Assembly: GCF_025061645.1 (NCBI RefSeq)
Contig: NZ_JANYMP010000019.1
Location: forward strand, 85,672-149,671
DNA from: Umezawaea endophytica
Lineage (GTDB): Bacteria > Actinomycetota > Actinomycetes > Mycobacteriales > Pseudonocardiaceae
Length of the DNA: 64,000 bases
Direction of reading: 5' to 3'
Positions 35,992-47,151 of this stretch are shown one piece after another; the first letter of the stretch is position 1; each line of letters starts with the position of its first letter. The notes under the pieces were generated by a model, which saw only the letters and a program-made list of their open reading frames with translations, was not told the DNA's origin and ran no database searches. The position numbers and the translations under genes are program-made.

Positions 35992-36495
35992 CTACATCAG
36001 GTCGAGCAGGAACGGGAGTTCCTGGCGCGCGTACCAGGCCAGTTCGTGGTCCTCGGCGCTGCCAAGGGTGAACTCGGCGTCCGGGTCGCCCAGGTCCGCC
36101 TCGTCGATCACCTCCGCCGCCGCCCGGACCGCGTCCTCGGCCTCCGAGGTGTCCAGGTGGATCGCGGCCACCAGGTCCATCGGCACCGGGCCGGACACCT
36201 TGACCACCGAGAAGTCCAGGTCCGGACGCAGCTTCACGTCCTCCACGTCCACCGACACGACCGCGCGGCGCGGCATCGCCTTGTCGTCCGTGCCCAGTTC
36301 GGCGGCCAGCAGGCGGATGGAGGCGCGGGCCGCGTCGAGCATGGCCGCGTACTCCAGCTCCTCCGTGTCGCCCGCGGCGTACGACTCCCTGAGCGCAGGC
36401 GTCAACGCGAAGGCGGTGCCGCCCACCGGGCGGAACTCACCCGTGTCCACCAGGTCTCGCAGCATGGCCACGGTGGCCGGGAGGTAAACCCTCAT
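35992..36495 (-). CDS. DUF6912 family protein
   Basis: The 167-residue soluble protein begins MRVYLPATVAMLRDLVDTGE and ends EDHELAWYARQELPFLLDLM, matching a conserved actinobacterial family of unknown function that I recall as DUF6912 (M. tuberculosis Rv3231c-like). Its ATG overlaps the stop of the upstream WS/DGAT gene (ATGA), as in the conserved gene order. Confidence 0.78.
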   Translation of the reverse strand: MRVYLPATVAMLRDLVDTGEFRPVGGTAFALTPALRESYAAGDTEELEYAAMLDAARASIRLLAAELGTDDKAMPRRAVVSVDVEDVKLRPDLDFSVVKVSGPVPMDLVAAIHLDTSEAEDAVRAAAEVIDEADLGDPDAEFTLGSAEDHELAWYARQELPFLLDLM

Positions 36496-37874
36496 GCCGA
36501 TACCGTCCCCATCAGTTCTTCCACGGATTCCTCGACCATCGCAGCTAGAACGTCCACATCGGACATCGCGTCCCTGTCGGCGTTGAGACCGAAGTAAACA
36601 CCACCGTCGTACGACGTGACGCCGATCGACAGGGCTTGGTTCTTGGCCAGCGGGACGACCGGGAAGATCTCGGTCATCCTCGCGCCCGCCGCGTAGAGCG
36701 GCACCTGGGGGCCGGGGACGTTCGTGACCACGACGTTGAAGAGCCGCCGGGAGAACGAGCTGGCCGCGCGGGCGCCCAGTGCGTGCAGGGTCGGCGGGGC
36801 GAACCCCGAGACCTTGATCAGCGTGTCGGCCGCAACGGACTGGCCGGACTCCTGGTGGGCCCTCATCGCGTGGCTCACGTGGTGCAGGCGGACCACCGGG
36901 TTCGGCTCCCCCACCGGCAGGTCGACCAGGTAGGCCGCCACGCCGTTCGCGCCGTCCTCGTCCCGCACGGAGAGCGGCGCCATGGCGCGCATGGTGGTGT
37001 GCGCCGAGACGACCTCGCCGCGGGACATCAGCCACGCCCTCATGGCACCGGAGAGGACGGCCAGCACGCCGTCGTTGACGGTGCCGCCGTGCGCGCGGCG
37101 GATCGCCCGGAACTGCTCCAGGGTGCCGCGCGCCACGGCGAAGCGGCGGGCCGGGGAGATGCGGACGTTGAGCGGGCTGCCCGGTGCGGGCGTGGAGGCC
37201 GTGCGGAGCGCCGAGGCCAGGCCGCCGAGTGCGCCCGCGACCTTCTGCACGGTGGCGACGGTGTCCAGCGCGGCCGAGCGGACGTTCTCCACCAGCTCGC
37301 CGGGGCGCTGCACCACCTCCGCCACGGCGTCGGCCACCAGTTGCAGCGAACTGGGTTCCGGTTGGGGCATCCACAGGCTCTCCAGCGGCCTGCGGGGCGT
37401 CGGGGACACGTCCAGCATGACCTGGCCGATCTCGATCGCGCCCACGCCGTCCACGACCGCCTGGTGGGTCTTGGTGATGACGGCGATCTGGTTGCCCTTC
37501 AGGCCCTCCACCAGGTACGTCTCCCAGAGGGGACGGGTGTGGTCGAGCGGGCGGGACATGAGGCGGGCCACGAGGTCGTGGAGCTGGGCGTCGCTGCCCG
37601 GCTTGGGCAGCGCCGACCTGCGCACGTGGTACGTGACGTCGAAGTCCGGGTCGTCCACCCACACCGGCCTGGCCAGCCTGCCGGGGACGTGCACGACCTT
37701 CTGCCGGTAGCGCGGCACGAGCGGCAGCCGCTGCTCGATCAGCTCGACCAGGCGGTCGTAGTCGAACCCCGCCTTCGGCCTGCGGAACACCGAGACCCCA
37801 CCGACGTGCATCGGCGTCGTGGCGTCCTCCAGGTACAGGAACGAGGCGTCCAACGCGGACAGGCGATCGGGCAT
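36492..37874 (-). CDS. WS/DGAT-type O-acyltransferase with altered HHxxxDG motif
   Basis: The 460-residue protein aligns over its length with wax ester synthase/diacylglycerol acyltransferases: LSALDASFLYLEDATTPMHV start, PVWVDDPDFDVTYHVRR, RPLWETYLVEGL, and the C-terminal VTNVPGPQVPLYAAGARM. These use acyl-CoA to esterify diacylglycerol or alcohols at the membrane. The active-site HHxxxDG reads H137-Q-A-V-V-D-G: the second His, regarded as the catalytic base, is Gln. Activity is therefore doubtful or altered. It corresponds by position to M. tuberculosis Tgs3 (Rv3234c). Confidence 0.87.
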   Translation of the reverse strand: MPDRLSALDASFLYLEDATTPMHVGGVSVFRRPKAGFDYDRLVELIEQRLPLVPRYRQKVVHVPGRLARPVWVDDPDFDVTYHVRRSALPKPGSDAQLHDLVARLMSRPLDHTRPLWETYLVEGLKGNQIAVITKTHQAVVDGVGAIEIGQVMLDVSPTPRRPLESLWMPQPEPSSLQLVADAVAEVVQRPGELVENVRSAALDTVATVQKVAGALGGLASALRTASTPAPGSPLNVRISPARRFAVARGTLEQFRAIRRAHGGTVNDGVLAVLSGAMRAWLMSRGEVVSAHTTMRAMAPLSVRDEDGANGVAAYLVDLPVGEPNPVVRLHHVSHAMRAHQESGQSVAADTLIKVSGFAPPTLHALGARAASSFSRRLFNVVVTNVPGPQVPLYAAGARMTEIFPVVPLAKNQALSIGVTSYDGGVYFGLNADRDAMSDVDVLAAMVEESVEELMGTVSA

Positions 37875-37928
37875 GAGATCAGGTTAGCCCGCCGCGCGCG
37901 CCCCGCTCGGGCGCGGCGACGTCGGAGG

Positions 37929-38606
37929 TCACGAGCGGCGGCAGCGCTCGACCAGTTCCTCCACGGCCCTGACCTCGTCGGGGTCGCGGTCGTGGCGGGC
38001 GAGGCGGATCTCGGCCGCCGCGGGCATGGCCTGCCGGACGGCGTCGTCGACACCCGCGAGGAACGACCTGACCAGGCGGGCCCTGGCCGCGCGGCGGACC
38101 GGGCGGAGCTTGCCGACGGCCATCGCGAGCCAGCTCAGGGCCAGGTCGACGCGGCGGTCACCCCTGGCGGCGCAGGCCCAGTCGATCACCACGGGCCCGT
38201 CCGGGCCCAGCACGACGTTGCCGGGGTGCAGGTCGAGGTGCAGCAGCGCGCCCCGCGGGGAACCGGGCAGGAAATCGGGGGCCGGGACGTCGTCCAGGCG
38301 GTGGTGCAGGTCGGCGAGCTGGCGGCCCAGCGCCGCGGCGCGCCACGGCCTGCGGTCCAGCTCGGCCGACATCCGGGGGCCGGGGACGTACTCCATGACC
38401 AGGCCGTCGTCCTCGACGCCGTGGACCCTCGGCACCGGGATCCCGCGTTTGCGCAGGTAGCGCATGAGTTCGGCTTCGGGATCCAGGGCCCGGCCGTCGC
38501 GGTTCTGCTTGACCAGGAGGCCGTCCGGCCGCAAGAAGACGTCCGCGTCCTGACCGCTGGCCAAGAGGCGGGCGCGGTGCGCAACGCTGCGCTCGCCCGA
38601 GCTCAT
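37929..38606 (-). CDS. Phosphotransferase / RIO-like small-molecule kinase
   Basis: The 225-residue protein has a compact kinase-like fold: a conserved Lys in GLLVKQNRDG, a hinge LVMEYVPGPRM, a catalytic loop LLHLDLHPGNVVL (Asp and Asn present) and a metal-binding IDWACAARGDR. It resembles the APH/choline-kinase or RIO/Bud32 groups rather than Ser/Thr kinases. Substrate unknown. It is monocistronic and divergent from the TrmH-type gene. Confidence 0.8.
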   Translation of the reverse strand: MSSGERSVAHRARLLASGQDADVFLRPDGLLVKQNRDGRALDPEAELMRYLRKRGIPVPRVHGVEDDGLVMEYVPGPRMSAELDRRPWRAAALGRQLADLHHRLDDVPAPDFLPGSPRGALLHLDLHPGNVVLGPDGPVVIDWACAARGDRRVDLALSWLAMAVGKLRPVRRAARARLVRSFLAGVDDAVRQAMPAAAEIRLARHDRDPDEVRAVEELVERCRRS

Positions 38607-38671
38607 GTGACGATCATCATGGTTGACGCCGCCAATGCAAGCCCCTGAACGGGCGTGGCACCCTTCTCGAC

Positions 38672-39430
38672 GTGGAAATCTCCCCCAAGGACAAGTTCGT
38701 CACCGTCTACGGACGCAAACCGGTCCTCGAAGCGCTCGACGACCCGCGCCTGGACGTGGACAAGGTGATGCTCGCCGAGACCGCGCGCGGCGCGGCCGCC
38801 AGGGAGATCCTCGACGCGGCCAAGCGGCGCGGCGTGCGCGTGCAGCGGGCCACCGAGCAGCGGGTGAAGGTCCTCGCCGGGAACGGCCGCCACGACCAGG
38901 GCGTGCTCGCCGACGTCGTCGCTCCCCGAATGCTCCCGCTCGACCTGGCGTTGGACGGCCCCGACCTGCCCCGCGGCGTCCTCGTGCTCGACGGCATCAC
39001 CACACCCGCGAACGTCGGCATGATCCTGCGGACCGCGACCGCCGCCGGCATGGACGGCATCGTCGTGCCGCGCCGGGGCGTCGCCTCGATCGACCCGCTG
39101 GTCGTCAAGGCGTCCGCCGGGGTCGCGTTCCGCGCGCCGATGCTGCGCTGCGCGACCGCCGCCGAAGCCGCCGCGAACCTCCGCGCCCACGGCTACCCGC
39201 TGTTCGCGCTGGACGCGAACGCGAAGGAGTCGATCTACACCGCCGACCTGCCGGAGCGGGCGGCGTTCGTGCTCGGCAGCGAGACCAACGGCATCTCCGA
39301 CGACGTGCGCCCGCACGTCACCGGGTGGTTGTCGATCCCGATGTTCGCGGGGGTCGAATCGCTCAACGTCGCCAGCGCGGCAGCGGTGCTGTGCTTCGAG
39401 GTGGTGCGGCGGCGGACGTCCGGTCAGTAG
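38672..39430 (+). CDS. TrmH (SpoU) family RNA methyltransferase
   Basis: The 252-residue SPOUT enzyme has an N-terminal substrate-binding domain (VYGRKPVLEALDDPR) and a C-terminal trefoil-knot SAM domain with motif 1 LDGITTPANVGMILRTATAAG, motif 2 FVLGSETNGIS and motif 3 SIPMFAGVESLNVASAAAV. It likely 2'-O-methylates a ribose in rRNA or tRNA; the target is not evident. The start is GTG 38672. Confidence 0.9.
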   Translation: MEISPKDKFVTVYGRKPVLEALDDPRLDVDKVMLAETARGAAAREILDAAKRRGVRVQRATEQRVKVLAGNGRHDQGVLADVVAPRMLPLDLALDGPDLPRGVLVLDGITTPANVGMILRTATAAGMDGIVVPRRGVASIDPLVVKASAGVAFRAPMLRCATAAEAAANLRAHGYPLFALDANAKESIYTADLPERAAFVLGSETNGISDDVRPHVTGWLSIPMFAGVESLNVASAAAVLCFEVVRRRTSGQ

Positions 39431-39745
39431 TCGACTGGCCATTTAGTCGACTGGACCCGCCGCGGTTCTCGTCAGCGGCGGGCCCAGCGAGTTCCGGGGC
39501 GGTCGCTGTTCGCTGCTGGGGCGGCCGCGATTCCGAAGTTACGCAGGCTCGATGGTGAATGACAATGACCGGATGGGGCCTGCTTTTCTTGCGGGCTGTT
39601 ACCGCTGTTGGCCCTCGCGGGGTGGGCTTAGCAGGGTGGTGCGGTTCGTGCGGGTGTACCGGTGAACGCCGACAGTGGTGATAGGACGGACGGTGTTCGT
39701 GGGTGGACGGCGTCTCGGATGGACGGCGTTAGTGGGCGGGCGGGG
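39431..39745. other. Gene-free stretch
   Basis: This 315-bp gap after the TrmH gene holds no convincing gene. A near-tandem TAGTCGACTGG pair occurs at about 39428 and 39445, and GGACGG-rich short repeats precede the isochorismatase-like gene's 3' end. Confidence 0.5.
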
Positions 39746-40237
39746 TTAGCGCGCCAGGAGTTCTGCGACGGTCTTGACGGCTACGCCGTCCTCGTTCAGG
39801 CGCCACAGGGTTGACTGGTGTTCTTCGATGGAGGAGCTGGCGGTCGCGTCTGACACGACCGTCACCTCGAAACCGAGCGCCAGTGCCTTCGCGGCTGTCG
39901 TGCCCACGCCGTGCTTCGTGGACACCCCGGCGATCACGACCGACTTGGCCCCGATGTCCCGCAGGTCCGCCACCAGCCGTGTGCCGCTGAACGCGTCGAC
40001 CCCGGTTTTCGTCACCAGGTGCTCGCCGCGGCCCGGTTCCAGGCGTTCGACCACGTCGTCCGCGCCGTCTTCGCGCAGGTGTCTGACGATCACTACCGGG
40101 GCGGCGGCGCGGTCGAAGGCGTCTCTGAGCCGCACCACTGCGTCCACCACGGCCGAGCCGGGGATCGGGGCCAGCGGCATGTCGAGGATCCGCTGCTGCA
40201 CCTCTACCAGTACCAGGACAGAACGAGCGCTGAGCAC
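39746..40237 (-). CDS. Isochorismatase-fold protein lacking the catalytic Cys
   Basis: The 163-residue cysteine-hydrolase-fold protein shows the isochorismatase order: LVLVEVQQ at the position of the usual Asp motif, the conserved Lys77 (VTKTGVDAFSGT), and AGVSTKHGV at residues 103-111. The expected catalytic Asp is Glu12 and the Cys in GVxTxxC is Gly110. Two of three catalytic residues are replaced, so hydrolysis by the normal mechanism is unlikely; a binding or regulatory role, or decay, is possible. The start is GTG 40237. Confidence 0.8.
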   Translation of the reverse strand: MLSARSVLVLVEVQQRILDMPLAPIPGSAVVDAVVRLRDAFDRAAAPVVIVRHLREDGADDVVERLEPGRGEHLVTKTGVDAFSGTRLVADLRDIGAKSVVIAGVSTKHGVGTTAAKALALGFEVTVVSDATASSSIEEHQSTLWRLNEDGVAVKTVAELLAR

Positions 40238-40264
40238 GTGCTTGGACCACCTGACGTGACGATG

Positions 40265-40313
40265 AGTTGATCTTCAAGGTAGTCGGGCTACAACCAGTTG
40301 ATCTTCAGGGTAG
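40265..40313. repeat. 18-bp direct repeat pair
   Basis: AGTTGATCTTCAAGGTAG at 40265-40282 recurs with one change at 40296-40313, a period of 31 bp. The second copy overlaps the 3' end of the HAD gene. Confidence 0.75.
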
Positions 40314-40715
40314 CAGCGGAAAGCCAAGCAGGACAGCGAGTTCGGCGATCGTGGTGGGGATGGAGGTGTGGTGGACGCCGACCATTCCCGCGGCTGCTGC
40401 GCCCCGGACGTTGATGGCCAGGTCGTCCACGAAGACGCATTCGTCGGTGGTCAGGTGCAGGTGATCGGCGGTCAGGCGGTAGATGGCTGTGGAGGGTTTG
40501 GCCAGGCCTACTTCGCCGGAGATGACGACTGCGTCGAACAGGCCGGTCCATTCGGTGGGAGGGGCCCACAGGCCGTCCGCGTTGGAGAGGAGTCCGGTGA
40601 GGATTCCGTGCTTTCTGACCTCGCGGACGACGGTGAGGAGTGGGGGTTCGACGACGTAGTCGTCGCCGAAGTCGGTGAGGACACCGCCGAAGTCCAAGAC
40701 CAGTCCGCGCAGCAC
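40305..40715 (-). CDS. HAD-superfamily hydrolase (small, HAD-IA-like)
   Basis: The 136-residue HAD-fold protein has motif I VLDFGGVLTDFG (second Asp replaced by Gly, as in several DFGGVL-type HAD-IA proteins), motif II LLSNADG, the Lys in LAKPSTAIYRL and motif IV CVFVDDLAINVRGA. It is short, with almost no cap. GTG 40715 was chosen because TAGGTT lies 7 nt upstream; a TTG at 40724 is possible. Substrate unknown. Confidence 0.78.
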   Translation of the reverse strand: MLRGLVLDFGGVLTDFGDDYVVEPPLLTVVREVRKHGILTGLLSNADGLWAPPTEWTGLFDAVVISGEVGLAKPSTAIYRLTADHLHLTTDECVFVDDLAINVRGAAAAGMVGVHHTSIPTTIAELAVLLGFPLLP

Positions 40716-40749
40716 AGTCAGCAACCTACGCCGGTCGCTGGATCGGGTG

Positions 40750-41247
40750 ATGGTGGTCCGGGTTGGTGGGGGTGGGGACTCGGTACTGGGGAGGGGTTGG
40801 TTGGGGCGGGTGCGGCGCGGCGCGGTGCGGTGGGAGTTGGGTGTGGCGGTTCAGGTGCGTGCGTTGGGGGCTGTGGAGTTGCCGGTGGTGGGGGTTGTGG
40901 TGCCTGCGATGCGGGTGTCGCCGGAGCGGGTGTTGTCGGAGCGGGTGCTGTCGGAGGGGGAGGCGCGGAGGTTGTTGATGTTCGTGGTGGAGGCGTTGGA
41001 GGGGCGGCGGTCGTTGGGGCAGTTGGTGGGGGTGGTGGGGGAAGAAGCTGTTCGGGAGTTGCGGGTGGGGGTTGGGGCGGGGGCGGGGCGGGTTCGGTTG
41101 GGGACGGTGAGGGTTTGTCGGGTGGGGGGTGGGGTGGCGGAGGTGTCGGGGACGTTGGGGAGGGATGGGCGGGTGCGGGCTGTGGCGGCTCGGGTGGAGT
41201 ACTTGGACGGGGGGTGGGTTTGTGTGGTTTTCAAGGTTTTGGAGTGA
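40750..41247 (+). CDS. Rv3235-family protein
   Basis: The 165-residue protein has a low-complexity Gly/Val/Arg-rich N-terminus (about 75 residues) and a conserved C-terminal half: RRLLMFVVEALEGRRSLGQL, a middle GRVRLGTVRVCR, and RVRAVAARVEYLDGGWVCVV. This pattern, upstream of secA, matches the actinobacterial Rv3235 family, whose function is unknown. ATG 40750 was chosen (GTG 40747 is equal in support). Codons are strongly G/T-rich (GTG, GGG, TTG), unlike most of the window. Confidence 0.75.
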   Translation: MVVRVGGGGDSVLGRGWLGRVRRGAVRWELGVAVQVRALGAVELPVVGVVVPAMRVSPERVLSERVLSEGEARRLLMFVVEALEGRRSLGQLVGVVGEEAVRELRVGVGAGAGRVRLGTVRVCRVGGGVAEVSGTLGRDGRVRAVAARVEYLDGGWVCVVFKVLE

Positions 41248-41282
41248 GGGAGGGGTGGGTTGGGTACCGGGGTTGCGTTGGT

Positions 41283-41430
41283 GGGGTGGCCGATTTGACT
41301 TGGGGCCCCTAGATTTGCCCCTTCGTCGGACAATAAAGGGCAGAGGTGAAGCTGCCGTCCGACGCAAGTTTAAGGGGCAAATCCCCCAAGTAAAATCGGC
41401 CACGGTTGGGTAGGCGGCGTCCGGTTTGTG
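41283..41430 (-). repeat. 148-bp palindromic dispersed repeat, copy 2 (inverted)
   Basis: Inverted copy of 29984-30131 with one substitution in 148 bp. It lies between the convergent Rv3235-like and secA genes, again at gene 3' ends. The palindromic arms are near 41286-41331 and 41357-41403. Confidence 0.95.
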
Positions 41431-41434
41431 GTGG

Positions 41435-41524
41435 GTCAATTGGGTTTGCGTGCGGTTGTGGCGGGTCAACGGGGTTCGCGTGCGGGTATGGCTGGTCAAC
41501 TGGGTTGCGCGGGTTGCGCTGGGC
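41435..41524. repeat. 30-bp tandem repeat, three units
   Basis: Units begin GTCAA(T/C) at 41435, 41465 and 41495, with an exact 30-bp period and growing divergence. They directly abut the 148-bp repeat. The rest of the gap (to about 41700) shows no convincing gene. Confidence 0.75.
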
Positions 41525-41713
41525 TTTTGGGTGCCATGCGGCTTGGTGGGTGCATTTGCGCGCTTGCGGATGCTGTGCGGCTTGAGCGTGCATATCTGCG
41601 CGCTCATGGATGCCGCTTGGTGAATGGCGCGCCGTCGCGGCTCGCGCGCGTATTGGTGCGTCTGGCGATATCTCAAGTTGCCCGTGGCGCGTTCGCCGGC
41701 CATCGTTGTTGTC

Positions 41714-41752
41714 GCGAAAAGGGCCGCCCCCGTTGGGAGCGGCCCTTTTCGC
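41714..41752 (-). terminator. Terminator downstream of secA
   Basis: A perfect 14-bp stem GCGAAAAGGGCCGC (41714-41727 with 41739-41752), 11-nt loop, 23 bp after the secA stop on the minus strand. Confidence 0.88.
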
Positions 41753-41774
41753 TGTTGCTTTTGCTGTCTTGCGT

Positions 41775-44636
<2,862 letters not shown>

Positions 44637-44850
44637 CCGGGTCGACCTCATTACCTCATCGCGACGCGCCCGTTCTGGGCGCCTTCCACCAGGCTCGACA
44701 AGCCCGCTCTAGCCGACATCGTAGGCAAGAGCGAGACCTGTGTGCACCGACACAGGCAGGAACCGGTCCAGAACGCACTGTGACAGGTCCCCGGAGCGCC
44801 GCGCACGACAGGTACAACGGCCGAGGGGCCGCTTTGGTGCCGCGAAAACG

Positions 44851-44888
44851 CCGAGATCCCCCGAAGTGGGTGCTCCGGGGGATCTCGG
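44851..44888 (-). terminator. Terminator downstream of hpf
   Basis: A perfect 13-bp stem CCGAGATCCCCCG (44851-44863 with 44876-44888) lies 28 bp after the hpf stop, between hpf and secA. Confidence 0.85.
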
Positions 44889-44915
44889 TCGAAGGTCGAT
44901 GGGCGACTGGGCCGG

Positions 44916-45602
44916 TCAGGCGAGCCGGATCACGCCGTAGTCGAACCCCTTCCGCCGGTAGACGACGCTGGGCCTGCCGCAGTCGGAATCCGCGAACAGG
45001 AAGAAGTCGTGGCCGACCAGTTCCATCTCGTAGAGGGCCTGGTCGACGGTCATCGGCTTGGCCGGGTGCTCTTTCTCGCGGACGATCCTGCCGGGGAGGT
45101 TGTCCTCGACGTCGTCCCAGCGCTGCTGGGCAGGCACTTCGGCCATGCCCGCGTAGTCGTCAGAAGGGTCTGGGGCTTCGAGCAGTGCTGTCTGCCCGAG
45201 CCGCACGCTCTGCGCGGACCCGTTCGTGTCGGTGGGGGTGACGACCGCCCCGAGGCCACTGGTCGCTTCCGCGACGGATGTCGGGCCACGTCGCCCGTGG
45301 TGTACGCGCCTTCTGTCATGCGACCGGCGCAGGCTGTTCTCCAACTTGCTGACCGCCGAGTCGAGCGCGGCGTAGAAGTCGCCCGCGCAGGCTTCGGCGC
45401 GGACGATCGGTCCGCGACCCTTGCCGGTGATCTCGACGCGCTGGCAGTTCTTCGCCTGCCTGCGGTTCGGCTCGTGGAAGAGTTCCACGTCAAAGCGGAT
45501 GACCTTGCGGTCGTAGCGCTCAAGCCGGGCCAGCTTCTCCGTCACGTGCACCCTGTAGTGATCGGGCACCTCGACGTTGCGGCCCTTAACGACGATGTCC
45601 AT
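44916..45602 (-). CDS. hpf: Long-form ribosome hibernation promoting factor
   Basis: The 228-residue protein has an N-terminal S30AE domain (MDIVVKGRNVEVPDHYRVHV, residues 1-98), which binds the 30S decoding site, a linker of about 70 residues, and the C-terminal dimerisation domain (KPMTVDQALYEMELVGHDFF and YRRKGFDYGVIRL) that joins two 70S ribosomes into 100S particles. GGGAGG lies before the ATG. The homologue beside M. tuberculosis secA1 is Rv3241c. Confidence 0.93.
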   Translation of the reverse strand: MDIVVKGRNVEVPDHYRVHVTEKLARLERYDRKVIRFDVELFHEPNRRQAKNCQRVEITGKGRGPIVRAEACAGDFYAALDSAVSKLENSLRRSHDRRRVHHGRRGPTSVAEATSGLGAVVTPTDTNGSAQSVRLGQTALLEAPDPSDDYAGMAEVPAQQRWDDVEDNLPGRIVREKEHPAKPMTVDQALYEMELVGHDFFLFADSDCGRPSVVYRRKGFDYGVIRLA

Positions 45603-46177
45603 ACACGACCTCCCTCGCTTTGCTGCGAGCTGTGGCTTGGATCAGTGCGGCACCGGAAACGCGAACAGTTGTCGCGGATTGTCGCTGAGGGTCGTCCTCA
45701 ACAAGTCTTCCGGCGCCAGGGTCATGGGCTTTTCGCCTCCTCCCCCACCGGGCCGGGAACGCTGATAGCGCAGCACGTTAGCCCGGTATTCATCTCAGCG
45801 ACAGCCCCCGGGGCGGGGGAACTCGGAGAAAAACGTCCCGTTACCCTGCGTGACAAAAACTGGCCACTGGGCGTACCGCCGGAGGCTCGGCGGGCAGTCC
45901 GCCACGCTCCGGACTCACCCGGATGGCGCAGCGCGCGCCGCAGACCACTCGGCAGAGTCACCGCCGTGTTCCGGCTCCGGGTGGACGTCATGTCCGGCCA
46001 ACGGCCGAAGTGGACGCCAGGTTCCCGACCGCGGGGAATAGATCCAATCCATTGTTGATGTTTATCCCACGTCACTCTTGCGAGTGGTTCGGAGCCGGTG
46101 ATCTTGGCGTGGATCTTCGTAGCCGGGAGTGAACGGGATTCACCGCGCCTTCGCCGTTACCCGGTCGGCGGAGCGGG
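45603..46177. other. Long intergenic region upstream of hpf
   Basis: No convincing gene in 575 bp; short open frames here lack coding bias and family signatures. It must contain the hpf promoter, presumably stress- or growth-phase-controlled. An inverted repeat CACTC-TTGC-GAGTG (46073-46086) is the clearest symmetrical site. Confidence 0.5.
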
Positions 46178-46840
46178 TCAACCCGGTGGGGACCACCAGC
46201 GGTGCGCCGCCGCGGAGGTGAGCGAGAGGACGGCGTTCACCTTGATCTTGGCGGTCCCGAGGACCCGGACGCACTCCGCGGCGGTCGCCCCCGTGGTCAC
46301 CACGTCGTCCAGCAGCACGACCGGCGTGCCCGGCGGGGGCAGGGCCTCGGTCGGGCGGACGTGACCGGAGAGGTTCGCGCGCCGGGCCGCGGCGGAGAGG
46401 CCCGCCGAGTCGCGGGTGCCGGGGGCGAGGACCAGCGCGGGAGCTACGGCCGTCGGGACACCGGTGCGCGCCGCCGCCGCTCGGGCCAGGCGGAGGACGT
46501 GCGGACCGCCCCGACGGCGGCTGGCGGAACGGCGGGATGGCGCCGGGACGAGCCACCAGGTGCCGTCCTGGTCGGGCCGGGCCTCGGGAACGGCCCGCAG
46601 GGCTTGGCCCAGGAGGGTGCCGAGGGCGGTGGCGAGGTCGTGGCGGCCGCGTTCCTTGAAGGCGAGGACCAGTTCGCGCGGGGCGCCCTGGTAGTCGGCC
46701 AAGGCGTAGGTGGGGCGGCCGGGGAGGGGGACGCGGGTGGGGGCGCCGAACTCGGAGAGGCAGGTGGGGCAACAGGCCTCGGGACCGCCGCAGCCCGCGC
46801 AGCGGGGTGGGAGGAGGAGGTCGAGGAGGTCGAGGAGCAT
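46178..46840 (-). CDS. ComF family phosphoribosyltransferase-like protein
   Basis: The 220-residue protein has an N-terminal zinc-finger-like cluster CAGCGGPEACCPTC (residues 14-27), a central region with LADYQGAPRELVLAFKERGR, and a type I PRTase PRPP loop VVLLDDVVTTGATAAEC. ComF proteins act in DNA uptake or primosomal functions in transformable bacteria; in actinobacteria the role is unclear. It corresponds by position to Rv3242c. Confidence 0.88.
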   Translation of the reverse strand: MLLDLLDLLLPPRCAGCGGPEACCPTCLSEFGAPTRVPLPGRPTYALADYQGAPRELVLAFKERGRHDLATALGTLLGQALRAVPEARPDQDGTWWLVPAPSRRSASRRRGGPHVLRLARAAAARTGVPTAVAPALVLAPGTRDSAGLSAAARRANLSGHVRPTEALPPPGTPVVLLDDVVTTGATAAECVRVLGTAKIKVNAVLSLTSAAAHRWWSPPG

Positions 46841-46880
46841 GAGGTGAGGGTGCCGGTGGGGTCCGACAGTATCTGTGGTC

Positions 46881-47013
46881 GCTGCTCCGCAGACGGCGGC
46901 GAAGCCGCCAGAAGTCGGCAGTTCGAGCCCCGATTTTTTCGAGCCGAGCAGAGACTTCGTCCCCGCCCGGCTCGAAAAAATGGTGACCCGACCTACCGAC
47001 GCGGCCTCGCGTG
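46881..47013 (+). repeat. Structured dispersed repeat, family 2, copy A
   Basis: It shares conserved flanks with the inverted copy at 59791-59927: CCGCAGACGGCGGC on one side and CGACCTACCGACGCGGCCTC on the other. The centre is a 13-bp hairpin TTTTTTCGAGCCG (46934-46946 with 46968-46980) whose stem differs from that in copy B, while the loop keeps GACTTCGTC. It lies between lpqB (3' side) and comF (5' side). Confidence 0.9.
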
Positions 47014-47151
47014 ATGGTCGTTCGCGTACGGGGCCAGGGGTCCCCCCGTTGGGTGGGCCCCCCGATAAAGAACGCTACCCGTGGGCACCGACAAAAACGG
47101 GAAGTCGCGGGTTGGGCAGGTGTGCGGGGGGCTGTGTGGCTGTTCTGTCGG

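Noticed and set aside
45722..46075. 117-codon frame upstream of hpf
   Set aside because: No family signature, poor codon bias and position in a promoter region.
46881..47013. Repeats as a CRISPR array or tRNA-like element
   Set aside because: Only single palindromic units with no regular spacers, and no cloverleaf or CCA end.
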